Shown piece by piece: positions 1 to 9,192 of a stretch of DNA of 64,000 bases (positions are counted from its first letter, which is position 1; the number at the start of each line of letters is the position of its first letter). The position numbers were made by a program, and so were the translations under genes. Below the pieces are notes generated by a model. The model was given only the letters and a program-made list of their open reading frames with translations. It was not told the DNA's origin and made no database searches. The stretch is from Nocardia sp. NBC_01730 (GTDB lineage: Bacteria > Actinomycetota > Actinomycetes > Mycobacteriales > Mycobacteriaceae): contig NZ_CP109162.1 of assembly GCF_035920445.1 (NCBI RefSeq), positions 868,001-932,000 on the forward strand, read 5' to 3'.

Positions 1-2
1 CG

Positions 3-1133
3 ACGAACCTCGGGTTGACCCGGATGGCCGAAGCCTGCGGCATCAGCTACGACATCCTGTCCTGGACCGACGAATGGTATGTGCGCGAGGAGACCCTGCG
101 CGCGGCCAACCTGGTGTTGATCGACTACCACCAGCGGCTGCTCCTGACCATGGTGTTCGGGACCGGCACCGTGTCCTCGAGCGACGGGCAGCGCTTCCCG
201 ACCCGAAGTAAGTCGACGACCGCGCGGCCGGTGAGCCGCTACTTCGCCGACCAGGGCCTGTCGACCTACACCCACGTCACCGATACCCACGCGACCTACG
301 GCACCAAGGTCATCGTCGCGACCAAACGCGAAGCCCACTACGTCCTGGATGAGATCCTGGGCAACGCCACCGATCTGCCGATCACCGAGCACGCCACCGA
401 CACCCACGGGGTCACGCTGGTGAACTTCGCGCTGTTCGATCTGCTCGGGAGGCAGCTGTCCCCACGGATCCGGGACCTGGGCCGGATCACCCTCTACCGG
501 ACGGGCTCCCGTGCCGATGCCGAGGCGCGGTCCCCGCATGCCGGACCGTTGATGACCCGCAAGGCGAACCTGGATCTGATCGCCGAGCACTGGGACGACC
601 TGCTGCGGTTGGCCGGATCGCTGAAGTTCGGGCACGCCACCGCCTCCCTACTGGTCGGCAAGCTCTCGGCCTCGGGTCGCCAGAACACCCTGGCCGCAGC
701 TCTGAAGGAGTACGGTGCGCTGCGCCGCACGATCTACGCCGCGAGGTACCTCTCCAATCCGGACTACCGGCGCAAGATCGCCCGCCAGCTCAACAAGGGC
801 GAGTCCATGCACGCACTGCGCCGGGACCTGCTCTACGCCCACGAGGGCATGATCAGGGCCCGCCACCTCGAGCAGCAGACCGAGCAAGCATGGTGTTTGA
901 CCCTGGCCACCAACGCTGTGATCGCCTGGACCACGGAGTATTACGGGCTCGCGGTCGAGCAGATGCGCCGGGCCGGGCAGCGTATCGACGACGAGGTCCT
1001 GGCCCACATCTCCCCGGCGCACAGCGCCAACATCAACTTCTTCGGCGCTATCGAGGTTGACATCGACGCTGAGCTCGCACAGCTCGGCCCGACCGGGTAC
1101 CGGCCGCTACGTGTCCGCGACACCCTGTTCTGA
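3..1133 (+). CDS. Tn3-family transposase, C-terminal part (runs in from left edge)
   Basis: The open frame continues to the left edge, so the start lies outside the window; the visible part is about 376 residues, the C-terminal third of a ~970-residue Tn3 TnpA. It shows the DDE catalytic half. A TDTHG motif near residue 130 carries a catalytic Asp. A KGESMHALRR helix near residue 270 carries the catalytic Glu. The family-typical end ISPAHSANINFFG...ELAQLG lies close to the stop. The protein catalyses replicative transposition by cutting at the element's terminal inverted repeats. No resolvase gene follows, and I could not locate a convincing 38-bp terminal repeat downstream, so the right end of the element is undefined. 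Confidence 0.9.
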   Translation, partial: TNLGLTRMAEACGISYDILSWTDEWYVREETLRAANLVLIDYHQRLLLTMVFGTGTVSSSDGQRFPTRSKSTTARPVSRYFADQGLSTYTHVTDTHATYGTKVIVATKREAHYVLDEILGNATDLPITEHATDTHGVTLVNFALFDLLGRQLSPRIRDLGRITLYRTGSRADAEARSPHAGPLMTRKANLDLIAEHWDDLLRLAGSLKFGHATASLLVGKLSASGRQNTLAAALKEYGALRRTIYAARYLSNPDYRRKIARQLNKGESMHALRRDLLYAHEGMIRARHLEQQTEQAWCLTLATNAVIAWTTEYYGLAVEQMRRAGQRIDDEVLAHISPAHSANINFFGAIEVDIDAELAQLGPTGYRPLRVRDTLF

Positions 1134-1633
1134 CCAGCGCTATCGTTGGATCTTGTGGGAAAGGTCCAGGTAGGAGATGTCGTCCGGGTCGGGTCGCTGG
1201 CGACCCGGTGGTGGGCGGCGCCTGGGCTACTTCAACAACAGAAGAACCGCAGATCGAAACCCCTCGAAAGAGGTCTTGACCTGAGGTTCTTCAAACTTTA
1301 TATCAGTACTCTGAGTAGCCCCGACGGGGCACACGGTAGATGGATGCAGGATGCGCCCCTGGTCATCGAAGCCTTGTGTTCGCTGGACCGATCTGTCGTG
1401 TGAGAAGCGGTTCGCTTCGGGCGAGGGTGAGTTTCGTCGACGAGGTCAGCGCGACAGTCCAGCTGGCCCGGACGTCGCGTCGCTTCTTCGATCCGCCCGA
1501 CAGGGTCAGGCCGTCGAGGACGTCGACGACGAACTGGGACGCGGGGCATGGCTTCGAACTCGTCTCGTGAGTCGTCGTTCAGCACCGTGTGCGTATCAGG
1601 TGACGGATGCTCAGCAATGGCTGGGCCCGCCGG
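1134..1633. other. Intergenic stretch without a recognisable gene
   Basis: About 500 bases separate the Tn3 transposase stop from the DUF1330 gene. Open frames here have poor protein composition and match nothing I know. A short AT-rich patch lies near 1290-1315, followed by the near-palindrome GCCCCGACGGGGC around 1319-1331. The right end of the Tn3 element should fall in this stretch, but no repeat could be assigned. Confidence 0.5.
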
Positions 1634-1930
1634 TCAGTCGATGCCTTCGATGATGCGGAAGTCGCGCTCGACGCCGTCGGGGAGGGCCACCAGCGCCTTC
1701 TGGTATGCCTCGCTCTCGTATGCCGCGACGGCCTGTTCAAAGCTGTCGAACTCGATCAGAATGACGCGTTGCGTGATTCCGGCCTCGTGGGCGACGACTC
1801 GACTACCAACATGGGACAGGAGGCGCCCGCCCCCAGCCTGGACAGCCGGACCGGCCAGCTTGTTGTAGGCAGTCAGCCTCTCAGGGTCGGAAATGGCGGG
1901 GTAGACACTGACCCAGTAGCCCTTAGCCAT
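1634..1930 (-). CDS. DUF1330 family protein
   Basis: A 98-residue protein starting MAKGYWVSVYPAI and ending RDFRIIEGID, the full usual length of DUF1330 proteins. These fold as dimeric alpha-beta barrels related to EthD and antibiotic-biosynthesis monooxygenases; their biochemical role is mostly unknown. The start is set by an AGGAGGT ribosome site five to six bases before the ATG at 1930; a longer frame reaching 1957 lacks such a site. It is divergent from the LysR regulator starting at 2119, with 188 bases between them, the usual layout for a LysR-controlled target. A role as a small oxidative or isomerising enzyme is possible but not shown by the sequence. Confidence 0.85.
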   Translation of the reverse strand: MAKGYWVSVYPAISDPERLTAYNKLAGPAVQAGGGRLLSHVGSRVVAHEAGITQRVILIEFDSFEQAVAAYESEAYQKALVALPDGVERDFRIIEGID

Positions 1931-2118
1931 GGAAACCTCCTGTGTTCGGCCGGACACGTCCGACTTCGAATTGACACTCAGATCGATCGATCCCGGCGAC
2001 CGGTACCGCGGTCAGTTGAATCGTCATATGCGCAGGTTAGGGCTTGATGTGCGGTCGAGGGAAAGACCGGTACGGGATAGGCTCAGAACGGATCGTTATC
2101 AATCGACAGGGAGGGTAT

Positions 2119-3021
2119 GTGGCGCCGGATACGGTGAGCCTGCGGTACTTTCTGGTGCTGGCGCAGGAGTTGAACTTCACCCGCGCGGCCGCACGGATCG
2201 GTATCGCGCAGCCCGCACTCAGTGCCCGGATGCGCCGATTGGAGGCGGAGCTCGGTACGGCCCTGCTGGTTCGCAACACGCGTAGCGTTGTATTGACCAC
2301 GGCCGGTGCGGCTTTGGCGGAGTCCGCGCCGCCCGCGCTGGCGGCGCTGGACCGGGCATGGGACACCGCCCGGAATGCGGGGGCCGGTGAACTGGGCACG
2401 CTGCGCATCGGATACAGCCTCAGCGCGGGGGCCGAGACGGCACCGGCCCTGGTGGACAGGCTCATTCGCAGCAGCCCGGGACTCGAGGTCGGCGCGGTCC
2501 CGATGGCGACACCGGAGATCTCCCCCGCGGTCGCCGACGGCCGCATCGATGCCGGGATCACCCGCGGTGAACAGCCGGGCCGTGGCGTGCGCCGGTTCCT
2601 GCTGCGGAGTGAGCGCATCGGGGTCCAGCTGGCGCAGCACCATCCGCTGGCCGAAGACCCGGAGATCGAGATCGCCGACGCGGCCGCGTATCCGCTGCGA
2701 CTCCCGGACCGTGCGGGCAACCCCGTGATCCACGATCAGCTGTCCGCACTGTTCCGCGACACCCGACCACACCCCCGATTCCACACGCCCGCAGTCTCTT
2801 TCGACATGTCTCAGCGCGACCTGCGCGACGGGCTCACCCTCGCCCCGGCCGGAGAAACCGCGGCCACGGCACAACCGGCCGGTCTCACCTGGCGACCGCT
2901 GCGGGTCGCGCCCAGCCTGACGTTCCACCTGGTCCTCCCACGCGAGCAGTCGCCACTACACCGCCGCATCCGTGCCGTCGCCAAAACCCTGGCGCACGAG
3001 CTGCACTGGCTGCCGGACTGA
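2119..3021 (+). CDS. LysR-family transcriptional regulator
   Basis: A 300-residue protein, normal length for LysR. The N-terminal winged helix-turn-helix covers residues 1-62 (SLRYFLVLAQELNFTRAA, then QPALSARMRRLEAELG). A periplasmic-binding-like effector domain follows. The GTG at 2119 is chosen because GGGAGGG lies just upstream and the HTH begins at once, as in the family; the open frame itself extends back to 2044 with non-conserved sequence. It is divergently transcribed from the DUF1330 gene, so it probably controls that gene and itself from the shared 188-base intergenic region. The effector is unknown. Confidence 0.88.
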   Translation: MAPDTVSLRYFLVLAQELNFTRAAARIGIAQPALSARMRRLEAELGTALLVRNTRSVVLTTAGAALAESAPPALAALDRAWDTARNAGAGELGTLRIGYSLSAGAETAPALVDRLIRSSPGLEVGAVPMATPEISPAVADGRIDAGITRGEQPGRGVRRFLLRSERIGVQLAQHHPLAEDPEIEIADAAAYPLRLPDRAGNPVIHDQLSALFRDTRPHPRFHTPAVSFDMSQRDLRDGLTLAPAGETAATAQPAGLTWRPLRVAPSLTFHLVLPREQSPLHRRIRAVAKTLAHELHWLPD

Positions 3022-3319
3022 CGCGCAAGAGGTCAAGCGAGACGGACGCCTGCGGTGGCGAGGCCGAAGACCTTGCGCCCGGCGGACTTCGCGGTGATGA
3101 CGACGGCGGTCTTGCTGAATGTCCGACACGACCTCGCTACACCGGCGGATCAGCATCCGATGATGGCCCCGGGTCCGGTCCGAGTCGTACACCGCGGTGA
3201 CGTCCTCGCCCAGCCCGAGATCTCGGCGGGTACCGCACCTTCGCCGACGCCGAACCGGACAAGCACGGGTAACCGGCGGGAACGCCCGCCGTCAACGGCG
3301 TCCATGACGTCGGTCAATG
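3022..3319. other. Stretch without a recognisable gene, probably decayed
   Basis: No open frame here looks like a conserved protein. On the minus strand short protein-like pieces occur in changing frames (for example around 3150-3190), as expected of a decayed gene next to the transposase remnant at 3320-3603. I cannot name the ancestor. Confidence 0.4.
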
Positions 3320-3603
3320 CTTAACGCCAACCACTGTTCCATTGCTCCCCGAGGCCGAGTTCGGTCTGTTGTCCTTTCCGGTGCGGCGGTGGGTGGGGAT
3401 GAGGGTGCCGTCGATCAGGACGACCTCGCCGCCGCGTTTCGCGATCTTGGCCAGGGCGCGGTCCAGGCGCGGGGCCTTGGCCGCGAGCAGCGCGATCACC
3501 CCGTCGGTCCAGCGGCGGATCGAGGTGGCCGAGACGTCGTTGCCGCCGGCCAGGTCGGCTGCGCAAGCGCCCGCGCGGTAGACAGGGCCGAACAAGATCA
3601 ATC
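3320..3603 (-). pseudogene. IS5-superfamily (DDE) transposase fragment
   Basis: The minus-strand frame reads DVSATSIRRWTDGVIALLA, then KIAKRGGEVVLIDGTLIPT, then RRTGKDNRPN. This is the middle of a DDE transposase of the Tnp_4/IS5 type, where LIDGT carries the first catalytic Asp. The catalytic core beyond NRPN and the N-terminal part are missing. The fragment abuts the broken end of the old-yellow-enzyme pseudogene at about 3604, so an insertion followed by deletion is the likely history. Confidence 0.7.
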
Positions 3604-4405
3604 TCAGAGGAAGTAGGCCTCGCGAGCCTGCGTGCTGGCCGTCGCCGCGCCCATCATGGCCGGCGCCTCGTAGCTTCCACCACTCACCTCGATCAGATCG
3701 AGGCCTTCCTGCGCCAACGCCGCCACCACGCCGCGTGACTCGTCCTCGGTGAACCCGCTGCGCTGGAAGTCGGCCGAATTGAGCTTGATGCCCACCGCGA
3801 AGCCGGGTGACACGCGCGTACGGATGCGACGGACCACCTCGAGCGCGAAGCGCATCCGCCGTTCGGCGTCGCCGCCCCAAGCATCGTCACGCTGGTTCGA
3901 CAACGGCGACAGGAACTGCGCGACGAGGTAGCCGTGCGCGCCATGCACCTGCACGCCGTCGAACCCGGCTGTTTCGCACACGGCCGCCACGGTCGCGAAA
4001 CGCTCGATGATGTCGTCGATCTCGTCGGAGGTCAGCTCGTGCGGCGTGGCCGCGCCGGGAAAGCCGAGGGGTATCGGGCTGGGGGCAAGGGGGGGTGTGT
4101 CCAAGTGCGAGCGGGTTCGACTGGCGTCCCGGATGGTTGAGCTGTACCCAGATCGGAACGCCCGCGTCCTTGGTGGTCTTGGCCCAACGGCTCAGCGGGT
4201 CGAGGTCGTGTTCGTCCTCAATGACGATGTTGCCCGGCTCGCCGAGTTGCCTGCGATCGACCATCACGTTGCCGGTGATGAGCAGGCCGTCCCCCCTCGG
4301 CTCCAAGTCGTGTAGAGCTGCTCGAGGCGGCCGTCGGGGGAGTTCTTCTTGGTGCCCAGTGCTTCGCTCAAGGCAGCCTTCATGATCCGATTGGGGAGCC
4401 GCTGG
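3604..4405 (-). pseudogene. Old-yellow-enzyme (NADH:flavin oxidoreductase) pseudogene
   Basis: Pieces of one OYE-type protein are readable in successive minus-strand frames. They are LPNRIMKAALSEALGTKKN, then GLLITGNVMVDRRQLGEPGN and VPIWVQLNHPGRQSN, then DGVQVHGAHGYLVAQFLSP and LIEVSGGSYEAPAMM. Known family features include the VQLNHPGRQ segment and the VHGAHGYL active-site segment of the FMN barrel. Frame changes occur near 4290-4310 and 4090. The N-terminus runs into a stop upstream of 4405. The C-terminal third is lost at REAYFL, where transposase sequence begins. It is divergent from the TetR gene at 4514 and was probably its target. A sequencing error could explain the frameshifts but not the truncated ends. 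Confidence 0.82.
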
Positions 4406-4442
4406 CCTGGCTATCGTTGGGCCAGACATTCTCATGCATTGA

Positions 4443-4456
4443 ATTACGCGCATAAT
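4443..4456. promoter_or_regulatory. Probable TetR operator (imperfect palindrome)
   Basis: ATTACGCGCATAAT, a 14-bp palindrome with one mismatched pair, lies between the divergent OYE pseudogene and the TetR gene. It matches in arms and spacing the perfect ATTATGATCATAAT at 10030-10043 in front of the paralogous TetR. The position between divergent genes and the match to the paralogue's site support an operator; binding itself is inferred. Confidence 0.6.
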
Positions 4457-4513
4457 ATAATTGAGTCGGGGCGACCAGGTGCAACGATTGCTCTGACGCC
4501 GAAGGAGTGTGGG

Positions 4514-5092
4514 ATGCGTTACGGGAGCGAGCACAAGGAAGCAACGAGGCGCCGGATTGTCGAGGCGGCCGGTCGCCGGTTTAAACAGGACGGCATCGAT
4601 GGCTCCGGGGTCGCTACCTTGATGAAGGACGCGGGGCTGACCAACGGCGCCTTCTATGCTCACTTCGCGTCGAAGGAGGATCTGGTCGCGAACGCGGTCG
4701 CCGACCAGCTGCGTGAGCAGCGTGCCAGCGTGAGTGCGCAGGTGCGAGATCGTGCCGGGCTCGAGCAGTTCGTGCGTTGGTATCTCTCGGTAGGGCATCG
4801 CGACAGTCGCGAGGACGGCTGTCCCTCGGCCGCTCTACTCGACGAGATCGGGCGGTGTGCGGATGCGACGAGGCATGTGTACACCGCCGGGTTGTTGGCA
4901 GTTATCGATGACATCGCTGCCGTGCTGTCTCCGGATGATCCGGGATCGGCGCGCGTGCAGGTGCTCAGCGTTTTCGCCATGATGGTAGGGACACTGCAAC
5001 TCTCGCGAGCACTCGCCGACCGGCAGCTCGCCGACGACATTCTGGACCAGGGCGTCCGGAATGCCCTGGCGTTATTGGACATCGGGCAGTGA
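4514..5092 (+). CDS. TetR/AcrR-family regulator (paralogue 1)
   Basis: A 192-residue protein. The N-terminal HTH covers residues ~6-55 (ATRRRIVEAAGRRF, then GAFYAHFASKEDLV), and a TetR ligand-binding domain follows with the family ending GTLQLSRALADRQLADDIL. The ATG at 4514 has AAGGAG six bases upstream and matches the start spacing of the paralogue at 10158; the open frame back to 4349 is non-conserved. It is highly similar to that paralogue throughout. It lies divergent from an OYE-type reductase pseudogene, with a palindromic operator between, so it probably repressed the reductase in response to an electrophile or quinone-like compound. That effector class is inferred from the neighbour. 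Confidence 0.9.
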   Translation: MRYGSEHKEATRRRIVEAAGRRFKQDGIDGSGVATLMKDAGLTNGAFYAHFASKEDLVANAVADQLREQRASVSAQVRDRAGLEQFVRWYLSVGHRDSREDGCPSAALLDEIGRCADATRHVYTAGLLAVIDDIAAVLSPDDPGSARVQVLSVFAMMVGTLQLSRALADRQLADDILDQGVRNALALLDIGQ

Positions 5093-5099
5093 AAATAGA

Positions 5100-5122
5100 C
5101 CCGCCGCAGTGCCTGCGGCGGG
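5100..5122. terminator. Convergent transcription terminator
   Basis: A perfect 10-bp stem (CCCGCCGCAG / CTGCGGCGGG) with a three-base loop lies between the converging TetR gene and acyl-CoA ligase gene. On the minus strand it is followed by TCTATTTTC, a T-rich run, so it most clearly ends the ligase operon. Confidence 0.8.
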
Positions 5123-5126
5123 CCGG

Positions 5127-6659
5127 TCACGGCCCAGCAGCGGCTGCCGCATGGGCCGTCCGTAGCGAGACCTTGTCGATCTTGCCGACCGCGTTCTTCG
5201 GGATGGCGCCCACGATGAAGTACGAGGTCGGGCGCTTGTAGGGGGTAAGACGCCGAGCGCACGCCGCTTTCAACGAGGCGGGGTCGACGGTCGCGTCCGG
5301 TCGTGGTTACACGTAGGCGACGACGATCTCGCCCCATTTTTCGTCGGGCACGCCGATCACGGCGGCCTCCAGGACGGACGGGTCACCGACCAGGACGTCC
5401 TCGATCTCCTTGGGGTAGATGTTCTCGCCGCCACGAATGATCATGTCTTTCGATCGCCCGACGAGTGTCAGATAGCCCTGCGCGTCGAGATGGCCGACGT
5501 CACCGGTGTGCAGCCAGCCATCAACGATGACGCGCGCCGTTTCCTCCGGACGGCCGAGGTAGCCACGCATGACGTTCGGGCCCCGCACGACCACCTCACC
5601 GTCGACCCCCGCTTCCGCCTCGGAACCGGCTGCGTCGAGGATCCGAATCTCTTGTCCAGGGAAGGGAAGTCCGACTGTGCCGGCGCGTCGTTGGCCTGCG
5701 AGGGGGTTGATGGTGGAGCCGCATGTTCCTTCTGACAGCCCGTAGCCCTCGATGAGGGGGAATCCGTATCGACCCTCGAATCGGGCCAGCAGGTCGGCCG
5801 AGGCCGGTGCCGCGCCGCAGATTCCGAAACGCAACGATGATGTGTCGGGCCGAATGTTCGCTGGGAGCGCGGCAAGCATGCTGTAGATCGTCGGCACGGC
5901 GCTGAAGAAGGTGGGGCGCTCGCCCTCGACGAGGTCGAAGAAGGATCTTGGATCGAAACGGCCTGCGATGACGACACTCGCACCGGCGAGCAGCGGTGTG
6001 AGGATACTGACGACGATGCCGTTGACGTGGAAGAGCGGCAGGATCAGCAGGCACCGGTCAGCCGGTGTCATCTGCAGCGATTCGACTCCCATGACCACCA
6101 TGGCGTCGATGTTGGCGTGGTCGAGCATCACGCCCTTCGGGACGCCGGTAGTACCGCTGGTGTAGATGAGCAGGGCGACCGTGGACGAGTCCGCCCGCGG
6201 CTGTCGAACCCACTCGACCGCCGCTTGATAAAGGACGTCCAACGCGGACGGTTGCGGCTGTGGTTCGAGAGCCGGACTCACTGCCTCGGTGTACAAATCG
6301 CCCACGGCGAGCGTGGTGACGCCGTCCACCGGTGTTCCGTCGTCCTCGGCCACCAGCAGGCGGGCCCCGGAGTCGCTGAGCTGTCGAACGATCTCGATGT
6401 CGGTCAGGCTCGGATTGACCGGCGTGATGGTCGCGCCGAGCCGCCAAGCCGCGAACAACAGCACCACGAACTCGACACGGTTCTTCAGTCGGAGCGCCAC
6501 GACATCACCGGAACCGATCTCGAGCTCTCGAAGGTGCTGAGAGGCCGCTCGGACCACTTTCAACAGCTGGGCATTATTGAGCGATTGAGACCCGTCGGAG
6601 ACCGCGGGCCCATACGGATCCAGTTTGGCGCGGCGGTCGGGCAGAGAAGCAAAATTCAT
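5127..6659 (-). pseudogene. Acyl-CoA ligase (ANL superfamily) with in-frame premature stop
   Basis: The frame opens MNFASLPDRRAKLDPYG at 6659 and reads 450 residues to a TAA at 5307-5309. ANL motifs are clear: the P-loop YTSGTTGVPKG, IEGYGLSEGT, LHTGDVG and GRSKDMIIRGGENIYPKE. The same frame continues past the stop with PRPDATVDPASLKAACARRL and then IPKNAVGKIDKVSLRT, ending at TGA 5127-5129. The full protein would be ~510 residues, normal for the family. The stop therefore removes the A10 motif, whose Lys is needed for adenylation. The gene is 11 bases downstream of the hydrolase at 6671-7630 and surely co-transcribed with it. A single base change (for example GAA or CAA to TAA) would explain it; a sequencing error is the alternative. 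Confidence 0.85.
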
Positions 6660-6670
6660 CGCGAGCGTAC

Positions 6671-7630
6671 CTACCTTGATGTGGCGCGATCGGGTACAAG
6701 AGCGGAGGGGGTGGGTGTGGAGACAAGATGGCGGGTCAGGAACTCGATCTGATCCCTGACCAATGCTTCGAAGGCATCGCCGAGATAGAAATCGAAGTGG
6801 CCCGCGTCGTACCTCTTGATCTCCCCCCGCGGCGCGGTCCGTGCGTATCGGAGGGTCTGGGCCGGCGGCGTGACGGTGTCGGTGTTGCTGACGCAGAAAA
6901 GGATGGGGATGGCGATCTTTTTCGCCGCACGTCCGGGCCGGTAGCCGACGATGGTCGGAATGACCCGTGCCGCTGCCGCGTTCACGAACGTTGTCCCCGC
7001 GGGAACCAGCGCCTGGTAGCCGGGAAGGGCATCCGGTGCGTTCATCAGGGCCAGCGAACCGGGGGGTGCGGCAAGGGGAATCGTCACCGGTGCGTTCCCG
7101 CGGACCTTAGCCGCCAGATCTCGGGCGAGTATCGGAGCCAGCTCGAGCGAGGCGATCGGGCCCAACGCGAGCGCGGAGGCCAAGCCGTCGGTGAAGGGGC
7201 ACTGGGCCACGGCCGCTCGCAGTTCAGGATGGCGCGAAGCGACGGTGATGGCATGGCCTCCGCCGAAGGAGCTGCCCCATACCGCGACGCGTGCGCCGTC
7301 GACGTCGCGACGGGCTTTCACGTAGTCGATGGCCGCATCCCAGTCGGCCAGCTGCTTTTTGATCGACAGCAGCTGACGGGGTTCGCCGCCGCTGTCGCCG
7401 AAGTGCCGGTAGGTGAAGGCCAAACAGGCGATGCCGGCCTTGGCGAAACGCTCGGCGAAGGCGTCCAATCGCATCTCGCGGGTCGCACCGAGGCCGTGCC
7501 CGAGGACGACGACGGGCGGCGCGGCGATGCCGGTGGGGAGGTAGAGCCACGCAGCACAAGTGTTGCCTCCGGAGGAGAAGTAGACATCCTGACGGGTGAA
7601 GGGCTTCTTCGCGGCCATGGCCGGACTCAC
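6671..7630 (-). CDS. Alpha/beta hydrolase
   Basis: A 319-residue alpha/beta-hydrolase of the dienelactone-hydrolase/acetyl-xylan-esterase-like group. It has GHGLGATREM after the first strands (oxyanion region), the nucleophile elbow GSSFGG near residue 119, an acid Asp in SNTDTVTPP near residue 252, and the catalytic His in DAGHFDFY near residue 280. No signal peptide is evident, so it is cytoplasmic. The GTG at 7630 overlaps the stop of an upstream truncated frame as GTGA, which supports this start; an internal ATG at 7618 is possible. It heads an operon with the acyl-CoA ligase, suggesting a pathway that hydrolyses a substrate and activates the released acid. The substrate is unknown. Confidence 0.85.
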   Translation of the reverse strand: MSPAMAAKKPFTRQDVYFSSGGNTCAAWLYLPTGIAAPPVVVLGHGLGATREMRLDAFAERFAKAGIACLAFTYRHFGDSGGEPRQLLSIKKQLADWDAAIDYVKARRDVDGARVAVWGSSFGGGHAITVASRHPELRAAVAQCPFTDGLASALALGPIASLELAPILARDLAAKVRGNAPVTIPLAAPPGSLALMNAPDALPGYQALVPAGTTFVNAAAARVIPTIVGYRPGRAAKKIAIPILFCVSNTDTVTPPAQTLRYARTAPRGEIKRYDAGHFDFYLGDAFEALVRDQIEFLTRHLVSTPTPSALVPDRATSR

Positions 7631-7772
7631 CGCCCGCTCGTCGAGTGACGCCCTGGCACAGCGCCCAGTTCGAGCGCTTGCTTGTAGATGTCCGGGTTGT
7701 AGAGGGGGAGCTCACCGGTGGATTCCGTGCTCGCCATGTAGTCGAGCATCAGTTGCTGACCGTCCTTCGGCC
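7627..7772 (-). pseudogene. 3' end of an unidentified gene upstream of the hydrolase
   Basis: Only the last ~45 codons look like protein (KDGQQLMLDYMAS, then PLYNPDIYKQALELG). The stop overlaps the hydrolase GTG as GTGA, the mark of a translationally coupled operon. Upstream of about 7772 the sequence switches to the unrelated plus-strand remnant. I do not recognise the family. By position it was the first gene of the hydrolase/acyl-CoA-ligase operon. Confidence 0.45.
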
Positions 7773-7784
7773 GCAGCGGCCGCG

Positions 7785-8129
7785 GCGGCGCTGTACCGGT
7801 TCGACTTCGAAGAGGTCTACCACTGGCATCGTTGGATGGCGCCGTATCGAGACCGAGCTTCAGGTCCATTCGCGGTGATGTACTGCGATTGCCTCGCCGG
7901 TATGGCCGCCACCGAAACCGGACAGAAGGTGCGGGCCGCCGAACTGTTGGCCCCGGTGCTGTCTCATTGCGCGAAGCTTGGATTGGTGCGGCTCGTCGCG
8001 GACAGTGGCCGCCCACTGCAGCCGGTCCTCGAAACACTCGCTGACGCACCGTCGGCAGCCGGGCTACCGCGCCCGTTCCTGCTGCGGGTGCTGGCCCAGT
8101 TCGAGCCGGTGCTGCCGAACCACGCGTAG
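7785..8129 (+). pseudogene. C-terminal fragment of a MalT/LuxR-like helical regulator (tentative)
   Basis: The plus-strand frame ends with ~110 residues rich in alpha-helix (MAATETGQKVRAAELLAPV, then LGLVRLVADSGRPLQPVLET). This pattern, a helical repeat followed by a short LVRLVADSG segment, resembles the TPR-like C-terminal region of large LuxR/MalT-type regulators. There is no start, no HTH and no ATPase part, so it is a fragment, joined near 7775 to the fragment on the opposite strand. The family assignment is tentative. Confidence 0.4.
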
Positions 8130-8131
8130 GT

Positions 8132-9136
8132 CTATTTCACCTTGACGACGACCTTGCCTTTCGCGCGTCCATTTTCGACGTAGGCCATGGCCGCGTTGGT
8201 CGATTCGAAGGGAAAGACCCGGTCTATGACCGGCTGGATGATCCCGGAGTCGATGAGAGAGGTGATCTCGCGTAGCTGATCTCCGCTCGCCCGCATGAAG
8301 AGGAACGAATAGCTGATCTGACGACGCTTGGCGGCTTTTCTGGTCCGATGACTCAAAACGCGCATTACCGGACGCAAGATCCACGGCTTTCCGATCTCCC
8401 GTGCGAAGGCGGGATCCGGTGGGCCGGAGATCGAGATGAGCTTTCCGCCGGGCTTCAGCACGCGCAGAGACTTCTCGAGTGTCTTGTTGTCCAGGCTGTT
8501 CAAAACCACGTCGTAGTCGTGCAGGACGTTTTCGAAGTCGTCGGTCCGATAGTCGATCACGACATCCGCGCCGAGGCGCTTGACCAGATCGATGTTGGCC
8601 GCGCTGGTTGTCGTGGCCACGGTCGCGCCGACATGTTTCGCCAGCTGGATCGCGAATGTTCCCACGCCGCCGGAGCCGGCGTGGATGAAGGCTTTCTGCC
8701 CTCTTTGCAGGTTGGCGATGTCGATCAACGCTTGCCAGGCGGTCAGGCCGACCAGCGGGATAGCGGCCGCTTCTTCCATCGTGAGTTGCTTCGGCTTCGG
8801 TGCCAGGTCGTCTTCGTTGATGGAAATGAACTCCGCGAAGGTGCCGATTCGGTCTTTGTCCGGTCGCGCGTAGACCTCGTCGCCGGGCTTGAACTTCCGC
8901 ACGCGGGTCCCGACTCGGACCACGACGCCGGCCGCGTCGTTGCCCAAGATGAACGGCGGGCGATAGGGCAGGATGAGCTTGAACTCTCCGTCCCTGATCT
9001 TGGAATCCAGGGCGTTGACCCCGGCGGCGTGGATCTGGACCAGCACGTCGCGCTCACGCACCTCGGGCTCTGGCATGTCGCCGGCCCGAAGATTGTCGCC
9101 GCTGCTTCCGTAGCGATCGACGATGAATGCCTTCAT
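8132..9136 (-). CDS. NADP-dependent oxidoreductase, quinone-reductase-like (MDR family)
   Basis: A 334-residue medium-chain dehydrogenase. An N-terminal GroES-like domain (VLVQIHAAGVNALDSKIRDG, then FILGNDAAGVV and GDEVYARP) is followed by the Rossmann domain with the nucleotide loop HAGSGGVGTFAIQLAKHVGA and VVLNSLDNKTLEKSLRVLKP. The structural and catalytic zinc cysteines of alcohol dehydrogenases are absent, placing it with zinc-free quinone and enone reductases. The ATG at 9136 is preferred because GGAGAG lies upstream; the frame extends to 9151. It is 56 bases downstream of the SDR gene and probably in one transcript, under the TetR gene at 10158. Expected role: reduction of an alpha,beta-unsaturated carbonyl or quinone in the cytoplasm. 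Confidence 0.9.
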   Translation of the reverse strand: MKAFIVDRYGSSGDNLRAGDMPEPEVRERDVLVQIHAAGVNALDSKIRDGEFKLILPYRPPFILGNDAAGVVVRVGTRVRKFKPGDEVYARPDKDRIGTFAEFISINEDDLAPKPKQLTMEEAAAIPLVGLTAWQALIDIANLQRGQKAFIHAGSGGVGTFAIQLAKHVGATVATTTSAANIDLVKRLGADVVIDYRTDDFENVLHDYDVVLNSLDNKTLEKSLRVLKPGGKLISISGPPDPAFAREIGKPWILRPVMRVLSHRTRKAAKRRQISYSFLFMRASGDQLREITSLIDSGIIQPVIDRVFPFESTNAAMAYVENGRAKGKVVVKVK

Positions 9137-9192
9137 AACTCGTCTCTCCAATTCCTCCCGGCTAGTGCCGAGATCCGTCTGCTTGCGGATTG

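Noticed and set aside
2083..2928. Long minus-strand frame (281 codons) opposite the LysR gene.
   Set aside because: Arg/Gly-rich composition and exact overlap with a well-supported regulator; a shadow frame of GC-rich DNA.
3055..3324. An 89-codon plus-strand frame after the LysR gene.
   Set aside because: No family resemblance, no ribosome site, and it overlaps decayed mobile-element sequence.
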